A DNA stretch of 64,000 nt from Collibacillus ludicampi (GTDB lineage: Bacteria; Bacillota; Bacilli; Tumebacillales; BOQE01). Below the pieces are notes generated by a model. That model searched no databases. It saw nothing but the letters and a program-made list of their open reading frames with translations, and was not told the origin of the DNA. Positions 25,727-33,645 of this stretch are shown piece after piece. How positions within the stretch are numbered: position 1 is the stretch's first letter; each line of letters opens with the position of its first letter. The stretch spans positions 3,442,710 to 3,506,709 of the forward strand of contig NZ_BOQE01000001.1 of the NCBI RefSeq assembly GCF_023705585.1. The letters are read 5' to 3'. A program made the translations under genes and the position numbers.

Positions 25727-26793
25727 TGGGGGTTTTGCTCGGGATTTTAACGGTGAAAAGAGGAGATGAGTTTCGCGGAAACCGGAGGAATTTTTATGAC
25801 ATCACGAAGATCGGGCGACTCTTGGGGCATGAGGTAATCGTTTTGGCGCCTGAAAGTTTATCTATCCACAGTCAGACGATCCAGGCCTGGAAATGGAATC
25901 ATGGTTGGAAACTCGTCACTTCTCGCTTGCCGGATGTGGTGTATAACCGGATTCCTGACCGCAAGGCGGAACAAACCACAGCTGTAAAGGAAGCGAAAAA
26001 AAGGTTAAAGCGAATGGGAATTCCTTATTATAATCCGGGATTTTTTAATAAGAGAAGTTTATATGAGTTGCTTTCCAGACGAGCGGACACGTCCATATTT
26101 GTCCCGCGTACGCTGCCTGTTTCCGATTTACGAGATCTTCTCCCTTTCCTCGCGGAAGTGAAATCCGTTTATCTCAAACCTATACACGGTAAAGCGGGGG
26201 ACGGTATTTTCAGAATTGATCATCAGGGAGAAATGTATCATATTGTTTTCCAGAAGAAGGGATATCGCCTGACTCACAGGTTGAAACAGGAAGCCTCACT
26301 GTTAAAATTTCTGCATAAAAAAATGGGCCGGAACGATTACGTGGCACAAGAAGGCATTGATTTATCGCGTGTCCAGGGACGTATGTTCGATCTACGCCTT
26401 TTATTGCAAAAAGGACGTGAAGGTCATTTTGAAATCACTGGATTTGGCTGCCGCGTGGCTGCGCCGGATGGCATCACCACTCATGTACCTAACGGGGGCA
26501 TGATCCTACCGGCAGTCGAATCACTGGCTCAGGTGTTTCCTGGGCAAGAGGAGCAAGTCATGAACCGTGTAACGGAAATGGCCATGCGCTGTGCAGAGAC
26601 GATTGACGAAGGGGAGGAGGAACTCGTCGGTGAGATGTCAATGGATATCGGAGTCGATCGCGAATCGCGTCTCTGGTTTTTCGAAGCCAACGCAAAGCCG
26701 ATGAAGTTTGATGAACCGCACATTCGTGAACGATCGTTGAAACAGATTTTTTATTTTTGCGAGCACCTGTTATCCAAAGCCTCTCGCATTTGA
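25726..26793 (+). CDS. YheC/YheD family ATP-grasp protein, copy 4 (short, YheC-like)
   Basis: A 355-residue member without the ~100-residue N-terminal beta domain, like the shorter YheC of Bacillus. ATP-grasp signatures are YLKPIHGKAGDGIFRI, FDLRLLLQKG, and EMSMDIGVDRESRLWFFEAN. It starts at ATG 25726 overlapping the previous stop (taATG), with AAGGAAGTG upstream, so it is translationally coupled to copy 3. A terminator overlaps its end. Last gene of the cotE-linked array. Confidence 0.85.
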   Translation: MGVLLGILTVKRGDEFRGNRRNFYDITKIGRLLGHEVIVLAPESLSIHSQTIQAWKWNHGWKLVTSRLPDVVYNRIPDRKAEQTTAVKEAKKRLKRMGIPYYNPGFFNKRSLYELLSRRADTSIFVPRTLPVSDLRDLLPFLAEVKSVYLKPIHGKAGDGIFRIDHQGEMYHIVFQKKGYRLTHRLKQEASLLKFLHKKMGRNDYVAQEGIDLSRVQGRMFDLRLLLQKGREGHFEITGFGCRVAAPDGITTHVPNGGMILPAVESLAQVFPGQEEQVMNRVTEMAMRCAETIDEGEEELVGEMSMDIGVDRESRLWFFEANAKPMKFDEPHIRERSLKQIFYFCEHLLSKASRI

Positions 26794-26810
26794 TGAGAGG
26801 CTTTCTTTAT
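26776..26810 (+). terminator. Terminator at the end of the ATP-grasp array
   Basis: AAAGCCTCTC pairs perfectly with GAGAGGCTTT (10 bases each) followed by CTTTAT; it overlaps the last codons and stop. Confidence 0.85.
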
Positions 26811-26839
26811 GTCCGATTGTATACCACTGTTCAAAAGGG

Positions 26840-26867
26840 TTGATTTGATGATTGCCTATTATATACT
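26840..26867 (+). promoter_or_regulatory. Sigma-A promoter for the small gene at 26893
   Basis: TTGATT (26840-26845), a 16-base spacer, TATACT (26862-26867), 25 bases before the start codon. Confidence 0.55.
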
Positions 26868-26892
26868 AAAGGTAAAGAAGGAAGGTGCACAG

Positions 26893-27084
26893 ATGACAGA
26901 ACAAGATACATATATCTTAACATACGAACTGGAAGACGGGCGGCAGGTGGCAGCCCGATTTCTCGATATCAACGATCGCGATGGGTGTGACATTTCACTC
27001 GGAATGTACCGCATGAACCTCGGCCCGATCACAGAAGAAGTTTGGATACGCATCGTACACAAATTTAACGGAGAACTCCTCTGA
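26893..27084 (+). CDS. Small hypothetical protein
   Basis: A 63-residue acidic protein (begins MTEQDTYILTYELEDGRQVA) with a compact beta-rich pattern and no membrane segment. The ATG at 26893 follows GGAAGGTG by about 6 bases, and a sigma-A promoter lies just upstream; the longer frame to 26809 would start before that promoter. I do not recognise the family. Confidence 0.6.
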   Translation: MTEQDTYILTYELEDGRQVAARFLDINDRDGCDISLGMYRMNLGPITEEVWIRIVHKFNGELL

Positions 27085-27248
27085 ACCCCGCGTAAACTAC
27101 CCCTATGGTGAAAGGAACCAAGAGCATCCCCCACACGCTATGTTCCCTGGGTATCAGAATTTTCATTTGTCTCCCTTCAATCCAGACAATTGTCATTTTC
27201 ATCATCACGAATAGGGATCAACTTTGTGATCATTTTATATCTAAATAA

Positions 27249-27280
27249 GGGAATTCCCCGATGATACTCAGGGAATTCCC
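27249..27280. promoter_or_regulatory. Tandem GGGAATTCCC operator-like sites before nreA
   Basis: Two identical 10-base palindromes, GGGAATTCCC at 27249-27258 and 27271-27280, are centred exactly 22 bases apart (about two helical turns). They lie about 75 bases upstream of the nreA ATG. The spacing suggests cooperative binding on one face of the DNA. Alternatively the pair could fold as a hairpin in RNA, but no T run follows. Confidence 0.5.
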
Positions 27281-27355
27281 TGATAACCTGTAACCATTTG
27301 TCATGATATATTTAATACATAGGTAACATCAAAGTATGGGTTGGGGGCGCGAAGA

Positions 27356-27853
27356 ATGGGAAGCCTGCAAGGAGACATCGAGACAAGTCTGAGTGTACTA
27401 CGGCGTCTAACAGACACCGACTTTGCTGCTCTTGCCTGGACAAGCAGTAATGAACAAACGATTCGCTGGCGATTTGTTTCTGGAAACCGTAACGAACGCT
27501 ATAAAAAAATCGTTATGTTTCCGGGAAAAGGAATCGGAGGTAAAGTGTTTCGCTCAGGACGACCGATGGTGATACAATCATTTTCTCCTAAGAGTGGAGA
27601 TGACCCACGCGAATATCCGATTCTTCTAGCGGAAGGTTTGCATTCGGCTATTGCCGTACCAGTGACCATAGATGATCAGATCATGGGCGTCCTGTTAGTC
27701 GGTTGCCGCATGAATCGTGTGTTTCCACATGAGACGTTGGAACTCGTTTTAGACGTTGCGGAACAATTGGGGGCAGTCATGCAGAAACGCATGGAAAACG
27801 ATAAGGCGGATCCGGCCTCGACTATACTCACGCGGGCGAATGAGATATACTAG
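27356..27853 (+). CDS. nreA: GAF-domain sensor NreA
   Basis: A 165-residue protein made of a single GAF domain (KIVMFPGKGIGGKVFRSGRP, SAIAVPVTIDDQIMGVLLVG). In staphylococci NreA binds nitrate and controls the oxygen-sensor kinase NreB. The assignment rests on its position directly before a kinase with the NreB iron-sulfur signature, and on its size. ATG 27356 is preferred, 8-9 bases after GGGGG; TTG 27341 is an alternative. It lies 29 bases before the kinase gene and would be co-transcribed. Confidence 0.75.
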   Translation: MGSLQGDIETSLSVLRRLTDTDFAALAWTSSNEQTIRWRFVSGNRNERYKKIVMFPGKGIGGKVFRSGRPMVIQSFSPKSGDDPREYPILLAEGLHSAIAVPVTIDDQIMGVLLVGCRMNRVFPHETLELVLDVAEQLGAVMQKRMENDKADPASTILTRANEIY

Positions 27854-27882
27854 GGAGAAATTTACGAGAAGGAGAAGTTGGG

Positions 27883-28977
27883 ATGGCTTCGTTCACAAAC
27901 ATGGGTTCAGCACGTGAGACATCCTCGTTTCTCGAGTCGATTTTTAAACATATGACGGATGCAATTATCGTGATTGATAAACAGGGATTCGTCGTAGGTG
28001 TGAATCCTGCCGCCGAAACATTGATTGGGTGGAGCGCAGAAGAGTTGAGCGGAAAGGTACATGTTTGCGCCATTTGTAAAGGGATCGCGACTTGTTCGGA
28101 AGAGGCGACTTGTGCCGAATGCTTTCGGGAAAAGCTGAACGTACCATCTTTTGAAATGCGGGTCATAACCAAAAGTGGACATGAGTTTCCAGCGGCTGCA
28201 AGTTCTGCCCGGCTGCCCGAGGAATCCGGGGCCGATTTTGTCGTGATTCTTCGTGATATGTCTGAGCAACATCGAATTGAACGGGAACGGTTTCACAGGG
28301 TGATGACCAATTATGTGATCCAAGCGCAGGAAGAAGAGCGTAAACGTGTTTCACGAGATTTGCATGATGGGGTGGGGCAGGCGCTTTATAGTATCATTGT
28401 CGGTATGAAAGTTCTCGATCAACTGCCGATGGATGAAGTGATGAGACACCATTTAGCGGAACTGCAGCAAATGACAGTCAGGGCATTGGAAGAAGTTAGA
28501 AGCCTGGCGGTCGATCTGCGTCCCTCTGCTCTGGATGATCTTGGATTGGTACCAGCCATTCGTTCTTTTATCAAAAGGTTTGAACAAACTTTCGGTATCG
28601 AATCATACCTCGAAGTTGAAGGAAAGCAGCGCAGGTATTCTTCTGCTGTCGAAACCGCCCTCTATCGCATCTGTCAAGAAGCGATGACGAATGCGGCCAA
28701 GTATGCGGATACCGATCAAGTGTTTGTGCGGATTTCCGATTACAATAACCGGATTGAAATGAAGATAGAAGATCATGGGTGCGGCTTTGACACGGAGCAG
28801 ATTCTCATACAGGGAACCGGGCTTGGATTATATGGTATGAAAGAACGAGCGAACCTGCTGGGAGGAGATGTCAAGATCCATTCAACAATCGGTCGAGGCA
28901 CGACGATTCATGTCGTGATTCCATTAGATGAGGAGGGGGCACCGCTGTATGTCGATCCGGGTACTTATTGCAGATGA
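27883..28977 (+). CDS. nreB: Oxygen-sensing histidine kinase NreB
   Basis: A 364-residue soluble kinase with an N-terminal PAS domain holding Cys62, Cys65, Cys77 and Cys80 in the arrangement CX2CX11CX2C, the ligand set of the oxygen-labile [4Fe-4S] cluster in NreB. An extra Cys71 is present. A HisKA_3 dimerisation domain follows (RVSRDLHDGVGQ, His161), then the HATPase domain (EAMTNAAKYA, GLGLYGMKERA). No membrane segments, as expected for a cytoplasmic oxygen sensor. The ATG follows GAAGGAGAAG. Its end overlaps the response regulator gene. Confidence 0.88.
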   Translation: MASFTNMGSARETSSFLESIFKHMTDAIIVIDKQGFVVGVNPAAETLIGWSAEELSGKVHVCAICKGIATCSEEATCAECFREKLNVPSFEMRVITKSGHEFPAAASSARLPEESGADFVVILRDMSEQHRIERERFHRVMTNYVIQAQEEERKRVSRDLHDGVGQALYSIIVGMKVLDQLPMDEVMRHHLAELQQMTVRALEEVRSLAVDLRPSALDDLGLVPAIRSFIKRFEQTFGIESYLEVEGKQRRYSSAVETALYRICQEAMTNAAKYADTDQVFVRISDYNNRIEMKIEDHGCGFDTEQILIQGTGLGLYGMKERANLLGGDVKIHSTIGRGTTIHVVIPLDEEGAPLYVDPGTYCR

Positions 28978-29605
28978 CCACGCCATTGTCAGATCCGGGT
29001 TATCGATGCTGATCAATGCACAAAGCGACATGGAAGTGGTCGGTGCGGCAACTGACGGGAGAGAAGCTGTTGAACGGGCTTTACAGTTGAAACCTGACGT
29101 TGTTTTGATGGATCTCAGCATGCCTCCGGGTGAAAATGGCCTTTCCGCAACCGCCCGTTTAAAAGAGGCGGCTCCCGAGATTGAAGTCCTGATCTTGACA
29201 ATGCATGAGGATGAAGAATATCTCTTTCGGGTTTTACAGGCGGGGGCGTCCGGATATATTCTGAAAAGCGCGCTGGATATGGATCTGATTGCCGCGATCC
29301 GTACGGTTTATCAAGGAGCCGCCTATCTTTACCCGTCAGCAACGAAAGCGCTCATACAAGAATTTCTCCAGCGTGTGCAGAAAGGAGAGGACATGGAACA
29401 TTACCATGTTCTTTCCGATCGTGAACAAGAAATCCTCTCTTTGGTCGCACAAGGATATTCCAACAAAGAAATCGCCGAAAAGCTGATTGTTTCGGTGAAG
29501 ACCGTCGAAACACATAAGGCGAAGATCATGGAAAAATTGCATCTGAAAACGCGACCGGAACTCGTCCGCTATGCGCTGAGGAAAGGATTATTACACTTGG
29601 AATAA
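28949..29605 (+). CDS. nreC: Response regulator NreC (NarL/LuxR type)
   Basis: A 218-residue regulator with a receiver domain (IADDH at 7-11, phospho-acceptor Asp55 in VVLMDLSMP, Lys near 105 in GYILKSA) and a C-terminal LuxR-type helix-turn-helix (LSDREQEILSLVAQGYSNKE). The ATG at 28949 overlaps nreB by 29 bases and follows AGGAGGGGG. With NreA and NreB it would switch genes for anaerobic nitrate/nitrite respiration. No such target genes lie in this window. Confidence 0.88.
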   Translation: MSIRVLIADDHAIVRSGLSMLINAQSDMEVVGAATDGREAVERALQLKPDVVLMDLSMPPGENGLSATARLKEAAPEIEVLILTMHEDEEYLFRVLQAGASGYILKSALDMDLIAAIRTVYQGAAYLYPSATKALIQEFLQRVQKGEDMEHYHVLSDREQEILSLVAQGYSNKEIAEKLIVSVKTVETHKAKIMEKLHLKTRPELVRYALRKGLLHLE

Positions 29606-30042
29606 ATAAGAATCAGCTGAGCATGAATGTGAAGGATCTCACAATAAGGGAAACTCATCTCACCTACAATATAATCAAAAACGGAATCACCTCTAGATTC
29701 ATGGATATCCGATGAGATCAGACAGAAAGTCGGATACGTATTACAAGCCCATTCGATAGTATCCGATCACTATTTAAAGGAAGAACTCGTTTTGTTCCCT
29801 ATGGCGGAACGCATGTAGAATCAGGAAGATAAAGAAGAATGACTGCGCAGAATCGAGGAGAAATAAAATTCCTTTGCTTGGATTTCAATGGGGGTTGGGG
29901 GAACCGTATAGAGGATACGATGCCTTTCGGTCATAAAAGATCGAAGGGCATCGTACATTTTTCCTACAATACTTATCTATATTCTATATAATGGTATTAT
30001 CACTTTGTTCTAATCCGAACAAACAAAAAGGATGTGCGAATC
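29606..30042. other. Intergenic region after nreC
   Basis: 437 bases without a convincing gene. Fragments such as the frame around 29770-29820 resemble decayed coding sequence but cannot be assigned. It contains the terminator at 29916-29962 and a TATAAT at 29987-29992 that probably serves the nitroreductase gene. Confidence 0.5.
29916..29962 (+). terminator. Intrinsic terminator upstream of the nitroreductase gene
   Basis: TACGATGCC-TTTCG pairs with CGAAG-GGCATCGTA (29942-29955) with one mismatch, followed by CATTTTT. Confidence 0.75.
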
Positions 30043-30570
30043 ATGGATGTTTTGTCTGCCATCGAAAAACGACGGGAAATCACACAATTCAAGCCTGACC
30101 CCATCCCTGAACATCTCTTGGAACAAATCATTCGCTCTGCATACCTGGCCCCAAGCGGAAACAATTTGCCTTCCCGAGAATTCATCCTCGTGACCGATCC
30201 GCAAAAATTGCAAGCATTGAAACATACGACCCCCTACATGCAGTGGCTCGAAAATGTGAAAGCGGCCGTAGTGATCGTTAGTGATCAAGCCCTCAGCAAA
30301 TATTGGCTACAAGATGCTTCCATCGCCGGGGGATTTCTCTGGTTAACCGCCGTTTCCCTGGGGCTTGGAGCTGCCTGGGGGGTTGTATACCATTCGGAGA
30401 ATCCGCAGGAGTCTGAGAAACGCGAACGTTATGCGAGAGAGCAACTAGCGATCCCTGAACATCTCCGTGTCGTTGCGATAATCGGTTTGGGGTGGCCAGA
30501 TAAAAAGCCGGGCTCCAAAGAGATGTATCCGCTCGAACTTGTTTTCCATCGAGAGTTATACTCCTCGTGA
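30043..30570 (+). CDS. Nitroreductase family flavoprotein
   Basis: A 175-residue FMN-dependent NAD(P)H oxidoreductase of the nitroreductase superfamily. The N-terminal FMN-binding pattern IEKRREITQFKPDPIP is followed by SAYLAPSGNNLPSREF, and a mid region DASIAGGFLWLTAVSLGLGA and a C-terminal IIGLGWPDKKPG complete the fold. Substrate not predictable. ATG 30043 lies about 10 bases after AAGGA; GTG 30034 is too close to it. Single gene, with a TATAAT element about 50 bases upstream. Confidence 0.85.
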   Translation: MDVLSAIEKRREITQFKPDPIPEHLLEQIIRSAYLAPSGNNLPSREFILVTDPQKLQALKHTTPYMQWLENVKAAVVIVSDQALSKYWLQDASIAGGFLWLTAVSLGLGAAWGVVYHSENPQESEKRERYAREQLAIPEHLRVVAIIGLGWPDKKPGSKEMYPLELVFHRELYSS

Positions 30571-30630
30571 TCAAAATAATATTCCGATTGATTTGAGATG
30601 ATACAGGATGAAGGCACGGAAATAGATGGT

Positions 30631-30659
30631 TTGACATATCATGAAAAATGAAGTATTAT
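30631..30659 (+). promoter_or_regulatory. Strong sigma-A promoter for the cold-shock leader
   Basis: TTGACA (30631-30636), 17 bases, TATTAT (30654-30659). Transcription would start about 150 bases before the cold-shock gene. Confidence 0.75.
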
Positions 30660-30704
30660 ATTAACCAATCGAACATTTGCTGCAAACTTACTTATGAATT
30701 AATG

Positions 30705-30752
30705 AGCCGGTGTTGTCTGGACCTCATGTTCAGAGCAAGACCGGCTTTTTTT
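30705..30752 (+). terminator. Terminator inside the cold-shock gene leader
   Basis: AGCCGGT (30705-30711) pairs with ACCGGCT (30740-30746), followed by seven T. It sits between the promoter at 30631-30659 and the cold-shock ribosome binding site, and no gene lies between promoter and terminator. Confidence 0.75.
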
Positions 30753-30814
30753 CGTCATTAAGTAGTGGGCAAATGGACATTCATCGCCCCAAGAGGCATG
30801 TAGGAGGATTTCAA

Positions 30815-31015
30815 ATGCAAAAAGGTATCGTTAAGTGGTTTAACGCACAAAAGGGTTATGGATTCATCTCAACAGATAGTGGCGTCGACGTGTTCGTGCA
30901 TTTCAGCGCGATTCAAACGAACGGCTTCAAGTCACTCGAGGAAGGTCAGCGTGTTACTTTCGAAATCGTGCAAGGTCCTAAGGGTGCACAAGCGGCCAAC
31001 GTAACGGTTGCCTAA
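30815..31015 (+). CDS. Cold-shock protein (Csp family)
   Basis: A 66-residue OB-fold RNA chaperone. Both nucleic-acid motifs are present: RNP1 KGYGFIS and RNP2 VFVHFSAI. The N-terminal [12 protein letters not shown] is typical of CspA/B/D proteins. The ATG at 30815 follows TAGGAGG by 7 bases. It has a long untranslated leader containing a terminator, as discussed separately. Confidence 0.95.
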   Translation: MQKGIVKWFNAQKGYGFISTDSGVDVFVHFSAIQTNGFKSLEEGQRVTFEIVQGPKGAQAANVTVA

Positions 31016-31037
31016 TTAGAAAACGACTGCTTATCCG

Positions 31038-31079
31038 GATCGCTTTTTCCTCCCAGAGAGGACAAAGGCGATCTTTTTA
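31038..31079 (+). terminator. Intrinsic terminator after the cold-shock gene
   Basis: GATCGC (31038-31043) pairs with GCGATC (31068-31073) with an inner TCCTC/GAGGA stem; followed by TTTTTATT. Confidence 0.8.
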
Positions 31080-31309
31080 TTGTTTAGGAATGTATTAAAT
31101 GTAGTACTTTTTTCACACATTTTATACTATCCAGACGTCAAAAAAGCTTCCATAGGTAAGCCTTGAATTTGTGCGAGATAGACTGCTGCGAAATCTGCAT
31201 TTTGTATAATCGAACTTTTGTTCTTATTATAAAGACTTCTAACTCTAGTTGTCAGTATAGTCTAAATTATGATAAAATAGACGTGCGGAGTTGGAGGTGT
31301 GACGATACA

Positions 31310-31369
31310 ATGTTCACCCATAATTCCCAATTCAAAGATGTCATGCATCTACTTGCATCTTCTGACTAA
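31310..31369 (+). CDS. Possible 19-residue peptide or gene remnant
   Basis: MFTHNSQFKDVMHLLASSD is preceded by GGAGGTG 9 bases upstream and by a good promoter (TTGTCA 31249-31254, 18 bases, TAAAAT 31273-31278). The complete promoter, ribosome binding site and start codon make it look like the intact 5' end of a gene, but the frame stops after 19 codons. It may be a small peptide or the stub of a decayed gene; I cannot tell which. Confidence 0.35.
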   Translation: MFTHNSQFKDVMHLLASSD

Positions 31370-31718
31370 CAGACAAAGCACAGTCTTGGTCTGGAGTTGA
31401 GTTATTCGATGTAAGCAGTTTATACAGAAACAATTTCCGACCCATCCATCAAGAACTTTTAAATCCCATCAAGAACTTCATTTCCCACAAATAAAACGAT
31501 TTTCACTCACTTCCAAAAGAACCTTGTATCCGGATCCCGAATGGGCTGTTTGCTTTTCTGAGTGTATCCGCTTTCAATGAAACTCTTGATAGGAGAAGAG
31601 TGGGGCAATGCGACATCAAGAATGCCGTATGCCACAAACTCCACAACGGGTGAATTCTAGACAGTGGTAACGGATGTACACAAGGAAGAAAACTATCGCA
31701 CGGTATGTGCAAGGTAGC
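31370..31718. other. Non-coding stretch before repeat R4
   Basis: No credible ORF. It holds a short tandem direct repeat, CCATCAAGAACTT at about 31445 and 31466 (period 21), and otherwise unassignable sequence that may be decayed coding DNA. Confidence 0.4.
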
Positions 31719-32050
31719 CCCCCATGCCGCAAGCGGCGCCATCAGAGGATGAAAAGCTTCTTGTGCGGGAAGAAGTATAAGGCTATCTCAAGAAACGGAG
31801 TGGTTTTTGGGTGGTTTGTATCGCTTTGCGGCGCAGAGGTGAGTTGAAGGTCGTTCCGCTTCCTTTAAACCGTTAAAAGGGCATATGCTTTGCGTGAAAT
31901 AGCGACTTTGAAGGTCGTCTCGCAACCTTTGATTATTATTCCATGCGAGACGACCTTCACGGAGCACGAGCGCAAAGCATATGCCCCGAAGACGACCTTC
32001 ATCGAACCCAAGCGCAAAGCGATACACCCACCCAAGCACTAGTTTTCAAG
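31719..32050 (+). repeat. Nested palindromic repeat, copy R4 (full form)
   Basis: Full-length member. It runs from AAGCGGCGC plus the flank box CATCAGAGGATGAAAAG (31740-31756) to the shared right end CACCCAAGCACTAGTTTTCA. Inner arms 31879-31894 and 31971-31986 are perfect 16-base complements, and 31910-31924 (GAAGGTCGTCTCGCA) pairs perfectly with 31944-31958. Outer arms around 31807-31830 and 32013-32035 are nearly perfect. Confidence 0.85.
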
Positions 32051-32178
32051 ATAGGCGTTTGAAGAAGTCCCATGGCCGAAGACGAAAACATCCGAATGGT
32101 CGTTTCGTTTGCGAGTAACTACTTTTGTTTCTTTTATATTTATAATCAAAATATTTTAAATAAAAGGAGATGTATTAC

Positions 32179-33231
32179 ATGAAAGCAGCGCAAATTCTTG
32201 AACACAGAAAACCGCTTCGAATTGGTGAAGTACCAGATCCGACCCCAGGACCGAAGGATGTCATTCTCCGGGTGGAAGCGTGCGGGGTCTGCCGCAGTGA
32301 CTGGCATGCGTGGATGGGCGATTGGGAATGGATTGGCCTGAGTCCGCAGCTTCCAATTATTCCGGGGCATGAATTTGGCGGTGTGGTAGAAGCTGTCGGT
32401 AAGGAAGTGAAAAACTTTCGCCCGGGAGATCGTGTGACGGCGCCTTTCCATGAGGGTTGCTCACACTGTCCGAACTGCTTGAGCGGGCATTCAAACCGCT
32501 GTGATCACTTGCAGATTTTCGGTTTTAGCTACGATGGTGGATACGCCCAATATGTCCGGGTTCCAAACGGAGATTTTAACCTGATCCGGCTACCTGATGA
32601 GGTGGATACACTGACGGCAGCGGCCATCGGTTGCCGCTATATGACCGGCTATCACGGTGTTATGCGCGCAAACGTAGAGCCTGGAAACTGGCTTGCGGTA
32701 CACGGTGCGGGCGGTGTTGGCCTCTCAGCTGTACAGGTGGGAAACGCCATCGGAGCACAGGTCATCGCCGTCGATGTCGATGACGCCAAGCTGGCAAAAG
32801 CGAAGGAAGAAGGGGCAGTAGCAGTCGTCAACGCTCGTAAAGAAAACGTCACCGAGGCCATTAAGGAGATCACCCAAGGTGGGGCACACGCATCGATTGA
32901 TGCGCTTGGGATTCGCGAGACGATCCTTAATTCCGTGCTGTGTCTGCGCAAGGGAGGACGGCATGTTCAAATCGGTCTGACAACAAAAGAAGAAGGGGGT
33001 ATGGTTGGTCTGCCGGTAGATGCGATTACCGCAATGGAACTGGAAGTTGTCGGAAGCCTCGGCAATCCTCATTCGGCGTACGATGGTCTGTTGGCGCTTA
33101 TTGCGAGGGGGAAACTAAATCCAAAATCGCTGGTTACGCGGGAGATAGCACTTGACGATGTATCCAGCGTTCTCGACGACATGACCAACTTCAAGACGTT
33201 CGGGTTTAACGTTATTACAGAATTCAAATAA
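32179..33231 (+). CDS. Zinc-dependent alcohol dehydrogenase
   Basis: A 350-residue medium-chain NAD(P)-dependent dehydrogenase. Catalytic-zinc motifs are CGVCRSDWHAW and GHEFGGVVEAVG; structural-zinc cysteines are in CSHCPNCLSGHSNRC; the Rossmann motif is GAGGVGLSAVQVGNAIGA. The ATG at 32179 lies 9 bases after AAAAGGAG. Exact alcohol or aldehyde substrate unknown; the sequence looks closest to the group acting on short-chain aliphatic alcohols. Single gene ended by a terminator; repeat R4 lies upstream. Confidence 0.88.
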   Translation: MKAAQILEHRKPLRIGEVPDPTPGPKDVILRVEACGVCRSDWHAWMGDWEWIGLSPQLPIIPGHEFGGVVEAVGKEVKNFRPGDRVTAPFHEGCSHCPNCLSGHSNRCDHLQIFGFSYDGGYAQYVRVPNGDFNLIRLPDEVDTLTAAAIGCRYMTGYHGVMRANVEPGNWLAVHGAGGVGLSAVQVGNAIGAQVIAVDVDDAKLAKAKEEGAVAVVNARKENVTEAIKEITQGGAHASIDALGIRETILNSVLCLRKGGRHVQIGLTTKEEGGMVGLPVDAITAMELEVVGSLGNPHSAYDGLLALIARGKLNPKSLVTREIALDDVSSVLDDMTNFKTFGFNVITEFK

Positions 33232-33296
33232 AAAATCGGTGCTAGAAAGCATTTAGAAATCGATGCAACCAAAAAAGAAGGTCGTAAATTATAGGT

Positions 33297-33331
33297 AAAC
33301 CACCCCAGCGTGAGCCGAGGTGGTTTTGTTT
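33297..33331. terminator. Terminator between the alcohol dehydrogenase gene and a converging small gene
   Basis: AAACCACC pairs with GGTGGTTT, followed on the plus strand by TGTTTT. Confidence 0.75.
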
Positions 33332-33336
33332 TCCCA

Positions 33337-33510
33337 CTATTCTTCTTTAAGAGAATCTGGATTGGATGTCTGCTCATGTACGGACCAAGCTTTGTGATCA
33401 CCGAAATATCCGTTTGTGATCTCTTCGGAGAATTCAACGTCCGTCTTTTTCCTATTAAACATTCTCCACATGCCGCGAACCAAATCGAAAGGCCGATTTT
33501 TCATGAGCAT
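33337..33510 (-). CDS. Small hypothetical protein
   Basis: A 57-residue basic/acidic mixed protein beginning MLMKNRPFDLVRGMWRMFNR. The start at 33510 has AAAGGATGTG about 6 bases upstream on the minus strand, which is why this is preferred over the overlapping plus-strand frame. No family recognised. It converges on the alcohol dehydrogenase gene and shares its terminator. Confidence 0.5.
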   Translation of the reverse strand: MLMKNRPFDLVRGMWRMFNRKKTDVEFSEEITNGYFGDHKAWSVHEQTSNPDSLKEE

Positions 33511-33609
33511 TTTCACATCCTTTCTCTGAAGTTTATTTTGTAGTATGCCCAGAATGAGAAATCCAAAAACACTCCTTTGGATGTACAATAATTACCATAT
33601 TTCATCCCC

Positions 33610-33639
33610 TTGCACTTTTGCTTCCCCGTGTGCTATAGT
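33610..33639 (+). promoter_or_regulatory. Promoter for the non-coding RNA gene
   Basis: TTGCAC (33610-33615), an 18-base spacer, TATAGT (33634-33639) with an extended TGC before the -10. Transcription would start near 33646. Confidence 0.65.
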
Positions 33640-33645
33640 AACCAT

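Noticed and set aside
33310..33543. Plus-strand 77-codon frame after the alcohol dehydrogenase gene
   Set aside because: It begins inside the terminator and has no ribosome binding site. The opposite strand carries a better supported small gene over the same bases.
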